From the NCBI RefSeq assembly GCF_009498455.1, contig NZ_CP045644.1:1953001-2017000 (forward strand): a stretch of DNA of 64,000 nucleotides, given 5' to 3'. This document shows, piece after piece, positions 18,789 through 26,911 of this stretch (positions are counted from its first letter, which is position 1; every line of letters starts with the position of its first letter). The position numbers and the translations under genes are program-made. The notes below the pieces were generated by a model. The model saw only the letters and a list, made by a program, of their open reading frames with translations. It searched no databases and was not told the origin of the DNA. The stretch is from Variovorax paradoxus (GTDB taxonomy: Bacteria; Pseudomonadota; Gammaproteobacteria; Burkholderiales; Burkholderiaceae_C).

Positions 18789-19553
18789 ATGCCTCCTGGC
18801 AACCTCAACCCGCAGAACGTGCTCGGCGGTTCCATCAAGGACCGCGTGCGCCCCGCGAATGCCAATGAACTCGATGGCATTCCGTGGCTGCCCACGCTCA
18901 CGCCGACCGAGCGCCGCCGCGCCGAGGCCACGCTCGTGGTCGGCGAGGCCGAGCCCGGCGACCTGGTGTGCCGCGTCGGCCGCTCGCCCACCTACTGGTT
19001 CGGCGTGGTCGAGGGCCTCTTGAAGATGAGCAACGACAACGCCGACGGCGGCTCGGTCACCTACACCGGCGTGCCGCCCGGCGGCTGGTTCGGCGAAGGC
19101 ACGGTGATGAAGCGCGAGCCCTACCGCTACAACATCCAGGCGCTGCGCCGCAGCCTCGTGGCGGGGCTGCCGATCGAGAGCTTCCACTGGCTGCTCGACC
19201 ATTCCATCGGCTTCAACCGCTTCGTGATGAACCAGCTCAACGAGCGGCTCGGGCAGTTCATCGCGGCGCTGGAAATCGACCGCCTCAACAACCCCGACGC
19301 GCGCGTGGCGCGCAACCTCGTGTCGCTGTTCAACCCCGTGCTCTACCCCGGCGTGGGCGAGGTCTTGCGCATCACGCAGCAGGAGCTGGCGTATCTTGTC
19401 GGCCTGTCGCGCCAGCGCGTGAACGAGGCGCTCAATGCGCTGTCGGCACAGGGGCTGATCCGCGTGGAGTACGGTGGCCTGCGCGTGCTCGACCTGCCGG
19501 GCCTGCGCGCCACCGCGATGTCCAGCCGCAAGAACAACAGCACCTCGAACTGA
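18789..19553 (+). CDS. Crp/Fnr-family transcriptional regulator
   Basis: About 254 residues. The N-terminal 150 residues form a cyclic-nucleotide-binding-like beta barrel (GDLVCRVGR, then PGGWFGEGTVM in place of the usual phosphate-binding cassette), followed by a long dimer helix and an HTH_Crp domain (ITQQELAYLVGLSRQRVNEA). The N-terminus lacks the Cys cluster of Fnr. Recognition helix SRQRVNEAL has R-Q rather than the R-E of E. coli CRP, in line with a TGTC rather than TGTGA half site. Divergent from the importer/CoA-ligase operon and probably its regulator. Effector unknown; an acyl-CoA is a reasonable guess only. Confidence 0.88.
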   Translation: MPPGNLNPQNVLGGSIKDRVRPANANELDGIPWLPTLTPTERRRAEATLVVGEAEPGDLVCRVGRSPTYWFGVVEGLLKMSNDNADGGSVTYTGVPPGGWFGEGTVMKREPYRYNIQALRRSLVAGLPIESFHWLLDHSIGFNRFVMNQLNERLGQFIAALEIDRLNNPDARVARNLVSLFNPVLYPGVGEVLRITQQELAYLVGLSRQRVNEALNALSAQGLIRVEYGGLRVLDLPGLRATAMSSRKNNSTSN

Positions 19554-19564
19554 AAGATAAAAAC

Positions 19565-20044
19565 ATGGCTCTCTCCGACCACCTGCAGATCGTGCCCGCC
19601 GACGCACAGGCGAGCTTTCTGCCGCCGCAGCAGCAACAGGCCACGCAGGCCCGCAACGAGGAAGACGACGGCCCGACGCTCGAAGAAGCCATCGACCGCG
19701 CCGAGGCCTTGGGCGAACAGATCGACGCGCTCAACGAGATCCTGGCGCGCCCGCTGAAAGACATCCTTGCCGACCGCGAAAAGTCCGAGGAAGCCGCACT
19801 GGCCTGGGACCGCTTCGGCGCGATGTGGATGCTGTCGCAGCGCGCCATGCGCCGCGTCGCGCTCGACCTGGCGGCGCAACTCGGCGTGAGCGAGGAAGAA
19901 GTCGTCGCGCGCGCCATGGCGAACGCCAACGCGGTGCTCAACGGCGCGGACGAAGTCGACCTCGGCGGCAGCATCGCACCGGCGCAGCTGCAGCACATCG
20001 CGCGCCACCGCAACTTCCTGCGCAGCCAGTTCCGTACCGGCTGA
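19565..20044 (+). CDS. Conserved hypothetical protein, 159 residues
   Basis: Begins 11 bp after the crp-like gene and is probably co-transcribed. The N-terminus has a Gln-rich stretch (PPQQQQATQ), followed by acidic helical sequence with coiled-coil character. No signal peptide, membrane segment or known motif. Could be a small helical partner protein; function not assigned. Confidence 0.7.
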   Translation: MALSDHLQIVPADAQASFLPPQQQQATQARNEEDDGPTLEEAIDRAEALGEQIDALNEILARPLKDILADREKSEEAALAWDRFGAMWMLSQRAMRRVALDLAAQLGVSEEEVVARAMANANAVLNGADEVDLGGSIAPAQLQHIARHRNFLRSQFRTG

Positions 20045-20102
20045 TGCACGCGGCCTTTCGATATCCCTTAGCCTTGCGGCCTTCTCCTGCCCCCACACAC
20101 CC

Positions 20103-20876
20103 ATGACCACCTCCGCCCCTTCCCACCTCACCGTCATCACCGGCGCCTCGCGCGGCCTGGGCCGTGCCATGGCCGAACAGCTGCTGCAGGCCGGCCACGC
20201 GGTGCTCGGCATTGCGCGCAAGCCATCGCCCGAACTCGCCGAAGCGGCGAAGGGCGCCAGCGCCGAACTGACGCAATGGGAGCAGGACCTGTCCGACCCC
20301 GTGGCCGCCGCGGCGCGCCTGTCGGACTGGCTCCAGACGCTGGACGGCCAGCGCTTCGACAGCGTCACGCTCATCAACAACGCCGGCACCGTCGGCAACC
20401 CCGCGCCACTGTCGCGCGCCGTGCCGGCCGAACTGGCACAGGCCCTGCGCATCGGCCTCGAAGCGCCGATGCTGCTCACGGCCGCTTTTCTCGGTGCCAC
20501 GCGCGAATGGCGCGGCGCACGCAAGGTGCTGAACATCTCGTCGGGCCTGGGCCGCAACGCCCTGGGCAGCCAGGCGCCGTACTGCGCGGCCAAGGCCGGC
20601 ATGGACCATTTCTCGCGCGCCGTGGCGCTCGAAGAAGCCCATGCACCGAACGGCGCGCGCATCGTGTCGCTGGCACCCGGCATCATCGACACCGACATGC
20701 AGGTGCAGCTGCGCGGCGCGTCGGCCGAACAGTTTCCGGACCGCACGCGCTTCGTGAGCATGAAGGAAGAAGGCCGGCTCGACAGCCCCCAGGGCGCCGC
20801 AGGCAAGGTGCTCGCCTACCTGGCACGTGCCGACTTCGGCGCCAACCCCGTGGCCGACGTGCGCGACCCGGCCTGA
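20103..20876 (+). CDS. Short-chain dehydrogenase/reductase (SDR) family enzyme
   Basis: About 257 residues with the classical SDR motifs: TGASRGLG cofactor loop near the N-terminus, LINNAGT, catalytic Ser in NISSGLG and Y-x3-K in PYCAAKAG. The ordering resembles benzil reductase or sepiapterin reductase-like NADPH enzymes. Carbonyl substrate unknown. Lies in a run of plus-strand genes after the regulator. Confidence 0.88.
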   Translation: MTTSAPSHLTVITGASRGLGRAMAEQLLQAGHAVLGIARKPSPELAEAAKGASAELTQWEQDLSDPVAAAARLSDWLQTLDGQRFDSVTLINNAGTVGNPAPLSRAVPAELAQALRIGLEAPMLLTAAFLGATREWRGARKVLNISSGLGRNALGSQAPYCAAKAGMDHFSRAVALEEAHAPNGARIVSLAPGIIDTDMQVQLRGASAEQFPDRTRFVSMKEEGRLDSPQGAAGKVLAYLARADFGANPVADVRDPA

Positions 20877-20898
20877 GCACCGAAGACAGAAGCACATC

Positions 20899-21156
20899 AT
20901 GGCCACCGCAAAGTCCATCGACACCGTCGAATACAAGCTCTTCCCGTCACCGAGGAACGTGCACCGCATCGTCTTCGAGCACCAGGTCTTCGTGCCCTAC
21001 CCGTACGCGCTGATCGTGATGGACGAGTTCTATTTCAAGGGCCGCTACAGCCTGTTCTCGGCCTGCCGCATGAGCGACGGGAAGATGGGGCAGGTCGCGA
21101 CGTTCGAGGATGCGGCGGACGTGGAGATCTTCAATACGAAGTTCGTGCCGGATTGA
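20899..21156 (+). CDS. Conserved hypothetical protein, 85 residues
   Basis: Starts 22 bp after the SDR gene and reads on the same strand. Small soluble protein rich in aromatic residues (FVPYPYALIVMDEFYFKGRY). No motif known to me. Followed by a palindromic repeat pair, which probably marks the transcript end. Confidence 0.65.
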   Translation: MATAKSIDTVEYKLFPSPRNVHRIVFEHQVFVPYPYALIVMDEFYFKGRYSLFSACRMSDGKMGQVATFEDAADVEIFNTKFVPD

Positions 21157-21170
21157 GCGCGCGGGAGTTT

Positions 21171-21280
21171 CTCCCTCCCCGCTGGGGAGGGTTGGGGTGG
21201 GGCACGACGGCCTCCTGAACAGCGCGGCGCTTCGTCGGAGGCCTGCCCCCATCCCCACCTTCCCCCAGAGGGGGAAGGGG
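21171..21280. repeat. Intergenic palindromic repeat pair (type 2)
   Basis: Left arm identical over its first 32 bases to the copy at 15831; the right arm is the inverted partner with AGAGGGGGAAGGGG. Lies between convergent genes. Confidence 0.75.
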
Positions 21281-21288
21281 CAAGAGTC

Positions 21289-22278
21289 TTACTCGATCGT
21301 CGCCCCCGAGGCCTGCACGATCCCCTTCCACTTCTCATAGTCCGTCTTCAGCAGCGCACCGAACTGCTCCGGCGTCATGCTCTGCGGCTCCGCGCCCTGC
21401 GCAATGATGGCCGCCTTCATCTCGGGCGTGGCCAGCAGCTTGTTGACCGCCGCGTTCAGCGTGGTGACGATGTCCTTGGGCGTGCCGGCCGGCACGAAGA
21501 CGCCGTACCAGGTGCTCACGTCGAAGTCCTTGTAGCCCAGCTCGGCCACGGTGGGCGTGTCGGGCAGCGAGGTGCTGCGCTTGGCCGAGGTGACCGCCAG
21601 CGGTCGCAGCTTGCCGGCCTTGATCTGCGCCAGTGCCGAAGGCACCGACGACACCATCAGGTCGACGTTGCCCGCGAGCACGTCCATCATGGCCGCGTTG
21701 GAGCCCTTGTAGGGCACGTGGCGCATCTTGATCTTGGCGGCGCCGTTGAAGATCTCGCCGGCCAAGTGGATGGTGGTGCCATTGCCGGGCGAGCCGTAGG
21801 TGACGGTGTCGGGCGCGGCGCGCGCGGCCTTCACCACGTCGTCGAGCGTCTTGAACTTCGAGTTGGCCTGCGTGACGATCACCACGGGCGTGTAGGCCAC
21901 GTGGGCCACGGCCGTGAGGTCCTTCACCGGGTTGTAGCTGAGGCTCTTGTAGAGCCAGGGCGCGACGACCATGTTGTCCTTCTGGCCCATCACGATGTCG
22001 TAGCCCGTGGGCGCGGCGCGCGCCGCCTCGGCGATGCCGATGGTGCCGCCGGCGCCGCCGCGGTTGTCGGGCACCACGGTCCAGTGGTTGGCCTCGGTGA
22101 GCTTCTGCGCGACCAGGCGCGCCAGGATGTCGGTGCCGCCGCCGGGCGGGAAGGGCACGACCATGCGGATGGGCTTGGCGGGGTAGGCGGCGGTCTGGGC
22201 CTGCGCGGCCACGGTGCCAAAGGCCAGGGGGAGTGCGAGCACGAGGGCCAGCGAGCGGGTGAGTTTTCTTCGGATCAT
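21289..22278 (-). CDS. Bug-family (TTT) substrate-binding protein
   Basis: About 329 residues, signal peptide ending at AAQAQ, then PIRMVVPFPPGGGTDILAR and the GGAGGTIG loop of the family. A second orphan, distinct from the copy at 6762. Tct carrier genes are absent, so it probably serves a shared TctAB or acts as a sensor for another system. Confidence 0.9.
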   Translation of the reverse strand: MIRRKLTRSLALVLALPLAFGTVAAQAQTAAYPAKPIRMVVPFPPGGGTDILARLVAQKLTEANHWTVVPDNRGGAGGTIGIAEAARAAPTGYDIVMGQKDNMVVAPWLYKSLSYNPVKDLTAVAHVAYTPVVIVTQANSKFKTLDDVVKAARAAPDTVTYGSPGNGTTIHLAGEIFNGAAKIKMRHVPYKGSNAAMMDVLAGNVDLMVSSVPSALAQIKAGKLRPLAVTSAKRSTSLPDTPTVAELGYKDFDVSTWYGVFVPAGTPKDIVTTLNAAVNKLLATPEMKAAIIAQGAEPQSMTPEQFGALLKTDYEKWKGIVQASGATIE

Positions 22279-22327
22279 GGGTTTGTCTCTCTCGGTCTGA
22301 GCGGATCGGGGGGCGGCAGTGTCGGTG

Positions 22328-22363
22328 GAGGTCTTTCGACCTCACTGCACCCACGGTGCAGTG
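22328..22363. promoter_or_regulatory. Two adjacent inverted repeats between Bug and VOC genes
   Basis: GAGGTC-tttc-GACCTC (22328-22343) abuts CACTGCAC-ccacg-GTGCAGTG (22343-22363, 8-bp perfect arms). The second is operator-like. They sit 50-85 bp upstream of the Bug start in the divergent region. Confidence 0.35.
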
Positions 22364-22486
22364 TGCCGGAAGGGGCATCGCCCCATTTTCGTGGTTTGCG
22401 ATGGGCCCCGTATCGGACGGCGCCGACTTGACAGGGCCATCTTGGCGCCGAAGATGAAATGTCCATTCCCCCCACAGGAGACACCC

Positions 22487-22864
22487 ATGCTCGGAAACAT
22501 CGATGCAGTGGCGAATCTCGCGGTGAAAGACATGACCGTGGCGCGCCGTTTCTACGAAGACACCCTGGGCCTTGCGCAGGTGGATGCCGAAGGCGACGAG
22601 GTCATCGTGTACCGAAGCGGCAACACGCGCATCCAGGTGTACCGCTCGTCGTTCGCAGGCACGAACCAGGCCACGGCCGTGAGCTGGCAGGTCGGCGCGG
22701 ACATCGGGCGCCTCGTCGCCGCGCTCAAGGCCAAGGGCGTGCGCTTCGAGCACTACGACATGCCCGACACGAAGCGCGAAGGCGACCTCCATGTCGCGGA
22801 CGGCATGAAGATGGCGTGGTTCAAGGACCCGGACGGGAACATCCTGCACCTGATCGGCGGCTGA
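22487..22864 (+). CDS. VOC-superfamily (glyoxalase/dioxygenase-like) protein
   Basis: About 125 residues, start preceded by CAGGAG. Contains paired beta-alpha-beta modules (NLAVKDMTVARRFYEDTLGL and MAWFKDPDGNILHLIGG), the latter with the usual metal-ligand-like Glu/His region reduced to HLIGG. Such single-domain proteins include glyoxalase I, bleomycin-binding proteins and epimerases; the substrate cannot be told. Confidence 0.85.
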   Translation: MLGNIDAVANLAVKDMTVARRFYEDTLGLAQVDAEGDEVIVYRSGNTRIQVYRSSFAGTNQATAVSWQVGADIGRLVAALKAKGVRFEHYDMPDTKREGDLHVADGMKMAWFKDPDGNILHLIGG

Positions 22865-22965
22865 GGCACTGGCCGTCCGGCATCCCTCGTTTGGGGGAAG
22901 CCAAAGGCGGCGCGCTGCGGACAATCCCTCCTGCCATGCACCCGCGTGGCATGAGGAGTCACCCC

Positions 22966-25515
22966 ATGCGCGCATCGTCGCCCGACCCGTCAACGCCCGC
23001 GCGCCCCGAGCGCGTCGCGGTCATCGCCATCCACGGCGTGGCCGACCAGAAGGCCGGCGACACGGCCCGCGCCATCGCCTCGCTGATGCTCAACAATCCC
23101 GGCCCTGGCGCGACCTACCGCCAGGCCGACTGCGACACCCACCTGCTGCCGGTGCCGCCGCTGACATCGATGGTGCAGCAGCGCACGGGCCATCCGAAGT
23201 CAACGGAAGGCGGTGCCGCGCAGAAGGCCTACGTGCCGCCCGTGCGCAAGGCGATGCGGCAGTCGAAGACCTCCGACTTCAGCGCCGACGACTGGATCTC
23301 GACCGCCGAGTCCGAGGACGCGGGCGTGGTGCGCGCCGCCAAGGGGCGCGGGCCGCTCACGCCGCGCGAGCTGAAGAAGAGCAACCCCGACATCGCCTTC
23401 AGCGACTACCTGCTGTTCAAGTCGCAGCGCGCCGAGCCCGACCACGAAGCCTACGAGGCCACGCGCGTGCGCATGACGCGCGACGCCACCGATGCCAACG
23501 GCCAGCCGGTGCAGCAGCGCATCGACGTGCACGAGATGTACTGGGCCGACCTGTCGCGCCTGCCGGGCTCGGTGGCGCGCATCGTCGCCGAGCTGTTCAC
23601 CATCGTGTTCCGCCTCTCGCAGCTGGGCCGCGATGCGGTCGACCGCGCGGCCGAAGCAGCCGGCGTCAACAGGAAGCCCCGGCCGCCGGGCGCGCGGCGC
23701 TGGGCTTGCCTGGCGTCGCTGCAGACGGCGCTCGACTGGGCGTTTGCGAACCTGCTGGCGAATCTCTTTCTGCAGCTGCTGCTCATCGGGCTGGTGATCG
23801 CGGGGCTCGGCGGCCTGGCGCGGGCGGAGGCCGCGTCAGGTGCCGAGCTTCTGCGCCGAGTGCTGGCCGTGGTCGTGCCGGTGCTGGCGTTCTGGTGGTA
23901 CGGCTACCAGGCGCGCCCCGGGGTTTCGGGGCGCATCGTCGTGGGCCTGTATGCCTTGCTCGCGGGGTGGCTCCTGTGGGCGCAACTGCCCGCGCACTGG
24001 GTGGTCGGCATGACCTGGCTGGCACTGCTCGCCGCGTTGGCCGACCGCGCCTTGCGCATCGCACGCGACCGCTTTCCGGCAGCACGCACCTGGGGCCTGG
24101 GCCTCATGGCGCTGACCGCGGCGGCGCTGCTGCTGCACGTGGCAATCAACGCCGCGGCGGCAGGCGGCACGGACGACCTGCGCCACTGGGTGCGCGCCGG
24201 CATGCGCGTGGTCGAGTACCTGCTGCTGGGCGTCGTCGCGTGGTGGGGCGTGGCCGGCGTGCTGCTCATCGCCTGGCTCATCGCAGGGCAGACCGTGCCC
24301 GACCGCGATGCGGCCGCGTGCGCCAGCATCGCCACGGGTCGGCTCGGGCTCTTCGTGTCGGTGGCCGCGTTCGTGGCGCTGTCGATGGTGTTCTGGGCCG
24401 TGCTCACGAACGTCGTGGAGCTCGGCGCGAAGAACGTCGACTACGCGCCGTTCTGGTTCGGCAAGGGCATCTACTGGGCCGATGGCGCGAACTTCCTGCA
24501 TGGCCGCTACGAGAAGAGCACGCAGGCCTTCGCCCTGACGGCGGGGCTCACGCTCTCGCTGCTGGCGTATCTCGTCGCGGTGCTGGTGCCCAGCCTGTTC
24601 GCGGAACTCAAGGTGGCCTTCGGGACCTCGGAGCGCCTGGGACACTGGCTCGGCGCGGGCTACCGGCGGCTCGACCGTTTCGTCACGATCCTCACGAGCG
24701 CCAGCGTGCTGGTCGCTTGCGCGGTCGCGCTGCTGCTGGTGCTCAAGCAATGCGGTGTCTCGGTCGGTGGGCGGATCGACGACGCCGTCATCTGGGTGTC
24801 GGCGCTGTCGCAGACCGGCCTCAAGCCGCTGATCTTCACCGCCGCCACGCTGACCGCTGCCGTCTCGCTGCTCGGCGGTTTCCTGTCGCGCACCGTGCCG
24901 GGCCTGCGCATGCCGCTCGATGTGGCGCTCGACGTCGACGGCCACTTCCGCGAGTTTCCGCGCCGCGCCATTCCGCGTGCGCGCATCTTCTCGCGCTATG
25001 TGTCGCTGCTGGAGCATGTGGCGGCGCAGGGCTACGACCGCATCGTGATCGTGGCCCACAGCCAGGGCACGGTGATCTCGACGGAGCTGCTGCGCTACCT
25101 GCAGTTCCGTGCCGAGCAGAAGGTCGACGCGCGCGTGACGGAACTCTGGGCGGCGTTGAACAAGAGCCGGCTGCTGCTGCTCACCGCCGGCTGCCCGCTG
25201 CGCCAGCTGTACGCGGCGCGCTTTCCGCACCTCTATGCGTGGGTGACGGCGGAAGACGCGAACGGCGGCGGGCCGAGCGCGGCCAAGGTCGGCGTGGACC
25301 GCTGGGTCAACCTGTACACGGCCGGCGACTACGTCGGGCGCTGGCTCTGGGGCGCCGACGACAAGTCGTACGCGCAGGTCAGCGTGGCGCCGGCCTGGTG
25401 CGCCACGGCCGAGCACGAGGCGTGCCTCGGCCGCGGCGCCCACACGCACTATTTCGACCTCGACCAGGCGCAGGTCGCGCGCTGGATCGACTGGATGGTG
25501 ACGGCGCCGCGCTGA
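22966..25515 (+). CDS. Large membrane-inserted alpha/beta-hydrolase-like protein
   Basis: About 849 residues. The start at 22966 follows GAGGAG at 22953-22958; earlier ATGs at 22936 and 22951 are less well placed. The N-terminus (VAVIAIHGVADQ) looks like the first strand and oxyanion loop of a hydrolase. Residues about 265-650 contain many hydrophobic membrane segments. After these, RIVIVAHSQGTVISTELLRY gives a nucleophile elbow with Ser699 in a G/A-H-S-Q-G context. So one catalytic fold seems to be split by a membrane insert. A lipid- or ester-directed role at the membrane is inferred. No operon partner is evident. Confidence 0.75.
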   Translation: MRASSPDPSTPARPERVAVIAIHGVADQKAGDTARAIASLMLNNPGPGATYRQADCDTHLLPVPPLTSMVQQRTGHPKSTEGGAAQKAYVPPVRKAMRQSKTSDFSADDWISTAESEDAGVVRAAKGRGPLTPRELKKSNPDIAFSDYLLFKSQRAEPDHEAYEATRVRMTRDATDANGQPVQQRIDVHEMYWADLSRLPGSVARIVAELFTIVFRLSQLGRDAVDRAAEAAGVNRKPRPPGARRWACLASLQTALDWAFANLLANLFLQLLLIGLVIAGLGGLARAEAASGAELLRRVLAVVVPVLAFWWYGYQARPGVSGRIVVGLYALLAGWLLWAQLPAHWVVGMTWLALLAALADRALRIARDRFPAARTWGLGLMALTAAALLLHVAINAAAAGGTDDLRHWVRAGMRVVEYLLLGVVAWWGVAGVLLIAWLIAGQTVPDRDAAACASIATGRLGLFVSVAAFVALSMVFWAVLTNVVELGAKNVDYAPFWFGKGIYWADGANFLHGRYEKSTQAFALTAGLTLSLLAYLVAVLVPSLFAELKVAFGTSERLGHWLGAGYRRLDRFVTILTSASVLVACAVALLLVLKQCGVSVGGRIDDAVIWVSALSQTGLKPLIFTAATLTAAVSLLGGFLSRTVPGLRMPLDVALDVDGHFREFPRRAIPRARIFSRYVSLLEHVAAQGYDRIVIVAHSQGTVISTELLRYLQFRAEQKVDARVTELWAALNKSRLLLLTAGCPLRQLYAARFPHLYAWVTAEDANGGGPSAAKVGVDRWVNLYTAGDYVGRWLWGADDKSYAQVSVAPAWCATAEHEACLGRGAHTHYFDLDQAQVARWIDWMVTAPR

Positions 25516-25532
25516 ACCGACCGCCCACAAAA

Positions 25533-25560
25533 AAGCCGACCCGCAGGTCGGCTTCCTTCA
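25533..25560. terminator. Terminator between hydrolase and sodB
   Basis: Stem AAGCCGAC / GTCGGCTT (25533-25540 with 25547-25554), 6-base loop, A-tract before and T-rich sequence after. Serves both convergent genes. Confidence 0.8.
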
Positions 25561-25577
25561 GTGCGAGAACGCGGGCT

Positions 25578-26159
25578 TCAGCCGAAGTTCTTGGCCGCGA
25601 AGTCCCAGTTGACCAGCTTGGCCAGGAAGGTCTCGACGAACTTCGGGCGCATGTTGCGGTAGTCGATGTAGTACGCGTGCTCCCACACGTCGACCGTCAG
25701 CAGCGCGGTGTCGGCGGTGGTCAGCGGCGTGCCGGCAGCGCCGGTGTTCACGATGTCTACCGAGCCATCGGCCTTCTTCACGAGCCACGTCCAGCCCGAA
25801 CCGAAGTTGCCCACGGCCGACTTCACGAAGGCTTCCTTGAAGGCGTCGTAGCTGCCCCACTTGGCATCGATGGCCTTGGCCAATGCGCCCGTCGGTGCGC
25901 CGCCTCCTTGCGGCTTCATGCAGTTCCAGAAGAAGGTGTGGTTCCAGATCTGGGCAGCGTTGTTGTAGATGCCGCCGCTGGACTTCTTGATGATCTCTTC
26001 GAGCGTCATCGCTTCGAACTCGGTGCCCTTTTGCAGGTTGTTCAGGTTCACCACGTAGGCGTTGTGGTGCTTGCCGTGGTGGAACTCGAGCGTTTCCTGC
26101 GAGTACTCGGGGGCCAGTGCGTCGATGGCGTACGGCAGCGGGGGAAGGGTGTGTTCCAT
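25578..26159 (-). CDS. sodB: Iron superoxide dismutase
   Basis: 193 residues, the usual SodB length, cytosolic (no signal peptide). Metal ligands are visible as His in [12 protein letters not shown], His in QIWNHTFFW, and Asp and His in [13 protein letters not shown]. The GGG..P and FGSGWTWL segments fit the iron form, though Mn/cambialistic use cannot be ruled out. Lies 54 bp downstream of a cysteine-bearing winged-helix regulator on the same strand, which may control it. Confidence 0.95.
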   Translation of the reverse strand: MEHTLPPLPYAIDALAPEYSQETLEFHHGKHHNAYVVNLNNLQKGTEFEAMTLEEIIKKSSGGIYNNAAQIWNHTFFWNCMKPQGGGAPTGALAKAIDAKWGSYDAFKEAFVKSAVGNFGSGWTWLVKKADGSVDIVNTGAAGTPLTTADTALLTVDVWEHAYYIDYRNMRPKFVETFLAKLVNWDFAAKNFG

Positions 26160-26213
26160 GGTGGAGTCTTTCTTTCTAGTTGGTGGATAAAAACAAAAAG
26201 GTGCGTCGGCGTT

Positions 26214-26876
26214 TCAGGCGGCCTTGGGCACGACGCGGTAGGCGCAGCGCCGCGCGCCCGCGAGCACGTGCTCGACGCGGCTCACGTCGGCCTCGGGCCC
26301 CAGCACTTCGTTGAAGAGCTGCAGCTCGCTGCGGCAAAAGCCGGTGCAGGCCTGCGCCGCGGTGCAGATGGGGCAGTGGTTCTCGATGAAGAGAAAGCCC
26401 TCGCCCTCGGCCCGGTACTCGGCCATGTAGCCCTCGCGGCTGCGGATGTCCGCGAGCCGCTCGAGCCGCGTCTCGAGGTTGCGCGCGCCGCGCATGGCCT
26501 CGGTGTAGGTGGCGCGCATGGTGGCTTCGCGCGCGCCGATGAGCTGGTCCATGCCCTTCTCGCCGAACACGCTGATCACGGCGCTGATCATCTGCACCGT
26601 CATCTCGGCGTGCGTGTCGGGAAAGCGCCGGTGGCCCTCGCCGGTGAGCCGCCAGATCTGGGTCGGACGGCCGCGGCCGCTGGAGCGGCTCTCGGCGTCG
26701 ACCAGCCCTTCGGTCTCGAGCTTGGCCATCTGCTGGCGCACCGCCTCGACCGTCACGTTCAGCACCTTGGCGATGTCGGGGATGCCGAGCGCGCCGCGGG
26801 TCTTCAGCGTGGAGAGGATGCGGTCTGCCGGCTGGTGCGGCATCCAGGTGGGCTTGGTGGCATCGGGGGCGGACAT
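26214..26876 (-). CDS. Winged-helix regulator with C-terminal cysteine cluster (SufR-like)
   Basis: About 220 residues. N-terminal winged helix (ILSTLKTRGALGIPDIAKVL then VRQQMAKLETEGLVD, wing GRGRPTQIW). The C-terminal part has CPIC followed by CTGFC, four Cys that could hold an Fe-S cluster, as in SufR-type and related stress regulators. Start uncertain: ATG 26876 has a weak GAAG site, while ATG 26909 lies only 2 bp after the stop of the outer-membrane gene and would allow coupled translation. Positioned between the RND operon and sodB. Confidence 0.75.
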   Translation of the reverse strand: MSAPDATKPTWMPHQPADRILSTLKTRGALGIPDIAKVLNVTVEAVRQQMAKLETEGLVDAESRSSGRGRPTQIWRLTGEGHRRFPDTHAEMTVQMISAVISVFGEKGMDQLIGAREATMRATYTEAMRGARNLETRLERLADIRSREGYMAEYRAEGEGFLFIENHCPICTAAQACTGFCRSELQLFNEVLGPEADVSRVEHVLAGARRCAYRVVPKAA

Positions 26877-26911
26877 GGCAACTTCGGTCGTGGGGAAAAA
26901 CAGTGTCATTG

